DNA of 64,000 nt from Litoditis marina (taxonomy: Eukaryota; Nematoda; Chromadorea; Rhabditida; Rhabditidae). The number at the start of each line of letters is the position of its first letter. Positions within the stretch are counted from its first letter, which is position 1. The notes under the pieces are model-generated. The model made no database searches. It was given only the letters and a program-made list of their open reading frames with translations, and was not told the origin of the DNA. Below, one piece after another: positions 63,201 through 64,000 of this stretch. The stretch spans positions 7,383,804 to 7,447,803 of the forward strand of contig OZ038437.1 of NCBI GenBank assembly GCA_964036275.1, written 5' to 3'. The position numbers were made by a program, and so were the translations under genes.

Positions 63201-63874
63201 GTAAAAGGAAAACATTACCGAGATTTCTCTGCCCGCTGTGTTTGTGTCACACTGAGTTTTAGCTGATTTTAATATTTGCCCTGTATGGCGCAGTCCAAAC
63301 TAGAACTCGAGTTAGGTTGACCTTTTTGACTGATTCGACACTGTCTTGAAAACAATTTCAAAACAATTACATCGACAGCAATTTATAATTGTCAATTGAA
63401 GAAGGGCGAGGTATACTGTATATCTCATTTTGTGCTGTGTAAGAACACGTTTATACGATTCGTCAACAGCTGGTATAGTGGCTAACGTCGGCACCGATGG
63501 GCCGATATAGTCTAAATTTTGCACGCACTGTATAGTCTGTTTCACCAATCGATGTACTCCTACAGTAATCTGTCAATTATTCAAGGGTGTGTTTTCTAAT
63601 GAAAAAGTCATTACTTTGTTTTCAAATTTTCAGAGTTAGTAGTAGTAAACATGCAGAAGACACTATGAACATTTTGAGAAGTTCTGAATACGCTAATATA
63701 GTAAACTTTGACCTGGAAGTGTTAGCGGATTACTGTAGAGGGTTATAGGTGGGTGGAACAAACTATATACGGACTCACCTTGGTTTATTTGTAAAACTTT
63801 GTGCTGTATCAGGATTAGGACATAAGACAATGCCATCCAAGTGAAGTAGAAAAATGCCCATGAGGAATAGAATA
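60276..63874 (-). CDS. Partial gene for a probable membrane protein (minus strand, 5' end beyond or unresolved)
   Basis: Family not recognised. Three minus-strand exons are supported. 63874-63779 encodes a hydrophobic segment FYSSWAFFYFTWMALSYVLI then LIQHKVLQINQ. 60881-60790 encodes IWFLRQYVFRNHHHLSDEQL and INLPDPDAPA. 60352-60276 encodes AWGFEELNPVRIGEAPSPLF, APGG and the stop TGA. The last two join in phase (split codon C|CA). An exon at 62326-62276 with borders ttcgatag and gtcag is possible; it reads VPIWGCCWHIAYYVGTK in one frame and SHLGLLLAHRLLRWYK in another, and the phases do not decide. At least one exon is still missing between 62276 and 60881. The first exon is not seen and may lie past the right edge. 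Large introns are filled by repeats, including the 0.7-kb element. Confidence 0.5.
60407..60606 (-). repeat. SINE-like composite with tRNA-like core (copy 1, minus strand)
   Basis: On the minus strand: 'tcgtcgccaacggaaaggcg', 'tactgtatatctcactttcc', then A-box-like tagcggagtgg and B-box-like aggttcgattccgg, then 'agacagaagtttataaattc'. It aligns along about 195 bp with 62890-63087. The arrangement of pol III-type boxes and an AT-rich tail suggests a tRNA-derived SINE family. Confidence 0.7.
61222..61300. repeat. Hairpin with 'agcgagagagtgtgcaggtca' arms
   Basis: agcgagagagtgtgcaggtc at about 61225 is repeated in reverse as gacctgcacactctctcgct at about 61275-61296. The loop is related to the 'tcagagagacgcagactgtc' repeat of MCM10 introns. 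Confidence 0.8.
61501..62207. mobile_element. 0.7-kb element with ~82-bp terminal inverted repeats
   Basis: The left end (61501-61582) begins atggtttgattttgtagttg; the right end (62122-62207) ends caactacaaaatcaaaccat. The two are inverted copies with few changes. The interior is non-coding, with G-rich runs (gtggggggtcaaac). No transposase frame is present, so it would be non-autonomous. A shortened relative is at 44956-45290. No clear target-site duplication was found. Confidence 0.85.
62890..63087 (+). repeat. SINE-like composite with tRNA-like core (copy 2, plus strand)
   Basis: It contains tcgtcgccaacggcaaggcg, tactgtatatctgacttttc, tagcagagtggttagcgc (A-box-like), gcaggttcgattccgg (B-box-like) and gacagaaatttataaatttg. 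It is directly followed by foldback copy 3 (63088-63187). A third partial copy begins near 63415 (tactgtatatctcattttgt, then ctggtatagtggctaacgtc). Confidence 0.7.
63088..63187. repeat. Palindromic foldback element (copy 3)
   Basis: Begins gaaggacgattatgtggtcc, with cagtcctttaaactgcaata inside and an inverted inner arm tttacagtttaaaggac. The right outer arm has decayed. Same family as 29346-29467 and 33513-33628. Confidence 0.8.
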
Positions 63875-64000
63875 CTAAAAAAAGTATTTATGTTAAAAAT
63901 AGGCCGTATTCTTAAACATCTCAGCCATTCTATCCCTGCGTTTTCTCAATAGTCGTATGCATCCCATCCTGCGTCTCTCGCTCTGTCTCACTATTTCTCG

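Overview
The window looks like nuclear DNA of a nematode. It holds a complete nematode cuticle collagen gene. Its genes are cut into many short exons with T-rich ...TTTCAG 3' splice sites, and all five long plus-strand genes have an AG acceptor 0-5 nt before the start codon, as expected of spliced-leader trans-splicing. The very small exons (58 in one gene) with introns mostly of 100-500 bp differ from Caenorhabditis elegans and would fit a diplogastrid such as Pristionchus. That last step is inference only. All exon models were built by hand from splice signals, reading phase and recalled protein families.

Plus strand, left to right: a Jagunal (JAGN1) ER membrane protein (1557-3274, 5 exons); proteasome subunit beta-5 (4113-10303, 8 exons); the replication initiation factor MCM10 (10931-20587, 22 exons); a ZIP-family zinc/metal transporter (22052-26032, 8 exons); and a complete BLTP2/hobbit/KIAA0100 bridge-like lipid transfer protein (26984-56103, 58 exons, about 2177 aa). 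Phases agree across every junction in all five. They are housekeeping genes for ER/Golgi membranes, proteolysis, DNA replication, metal transport and lipid transfer, in head-to-tail order with gaps of roughly 0.6-1.5 kb. Their order does not by itself imply a shared pathway.

Minus strand: a small unrecognised gene nested in the 3.3-kb intron 33 of BLTP2 (about 41777-44094); a cuticle collagen (57468-59703) with a TATA box and a first coding exon consisting only of ATG; and the 3' end of a probable membrane protein (60276-63874) that runs to or past the right edge.

The most striking feature is how the introns are built. In more than a dozen of them, in five of the six well-resolved genes, the 3' end of the upstream exon and its 5' splice site are repeated as a decayed copy 60-400 bp downstream. 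This looks like repeated short tandem duplication across exon-intron borders, one still in frame (collagen, 60 bp). The introns also carry a 200-bp inverted repeat that appears perfect, a 130-bp satellite with a divergence gradient, several foldback element families, a 0.7-kb element with terminal inverted repeats and a shortened relative, and tRNA-like/SINE-like composites.
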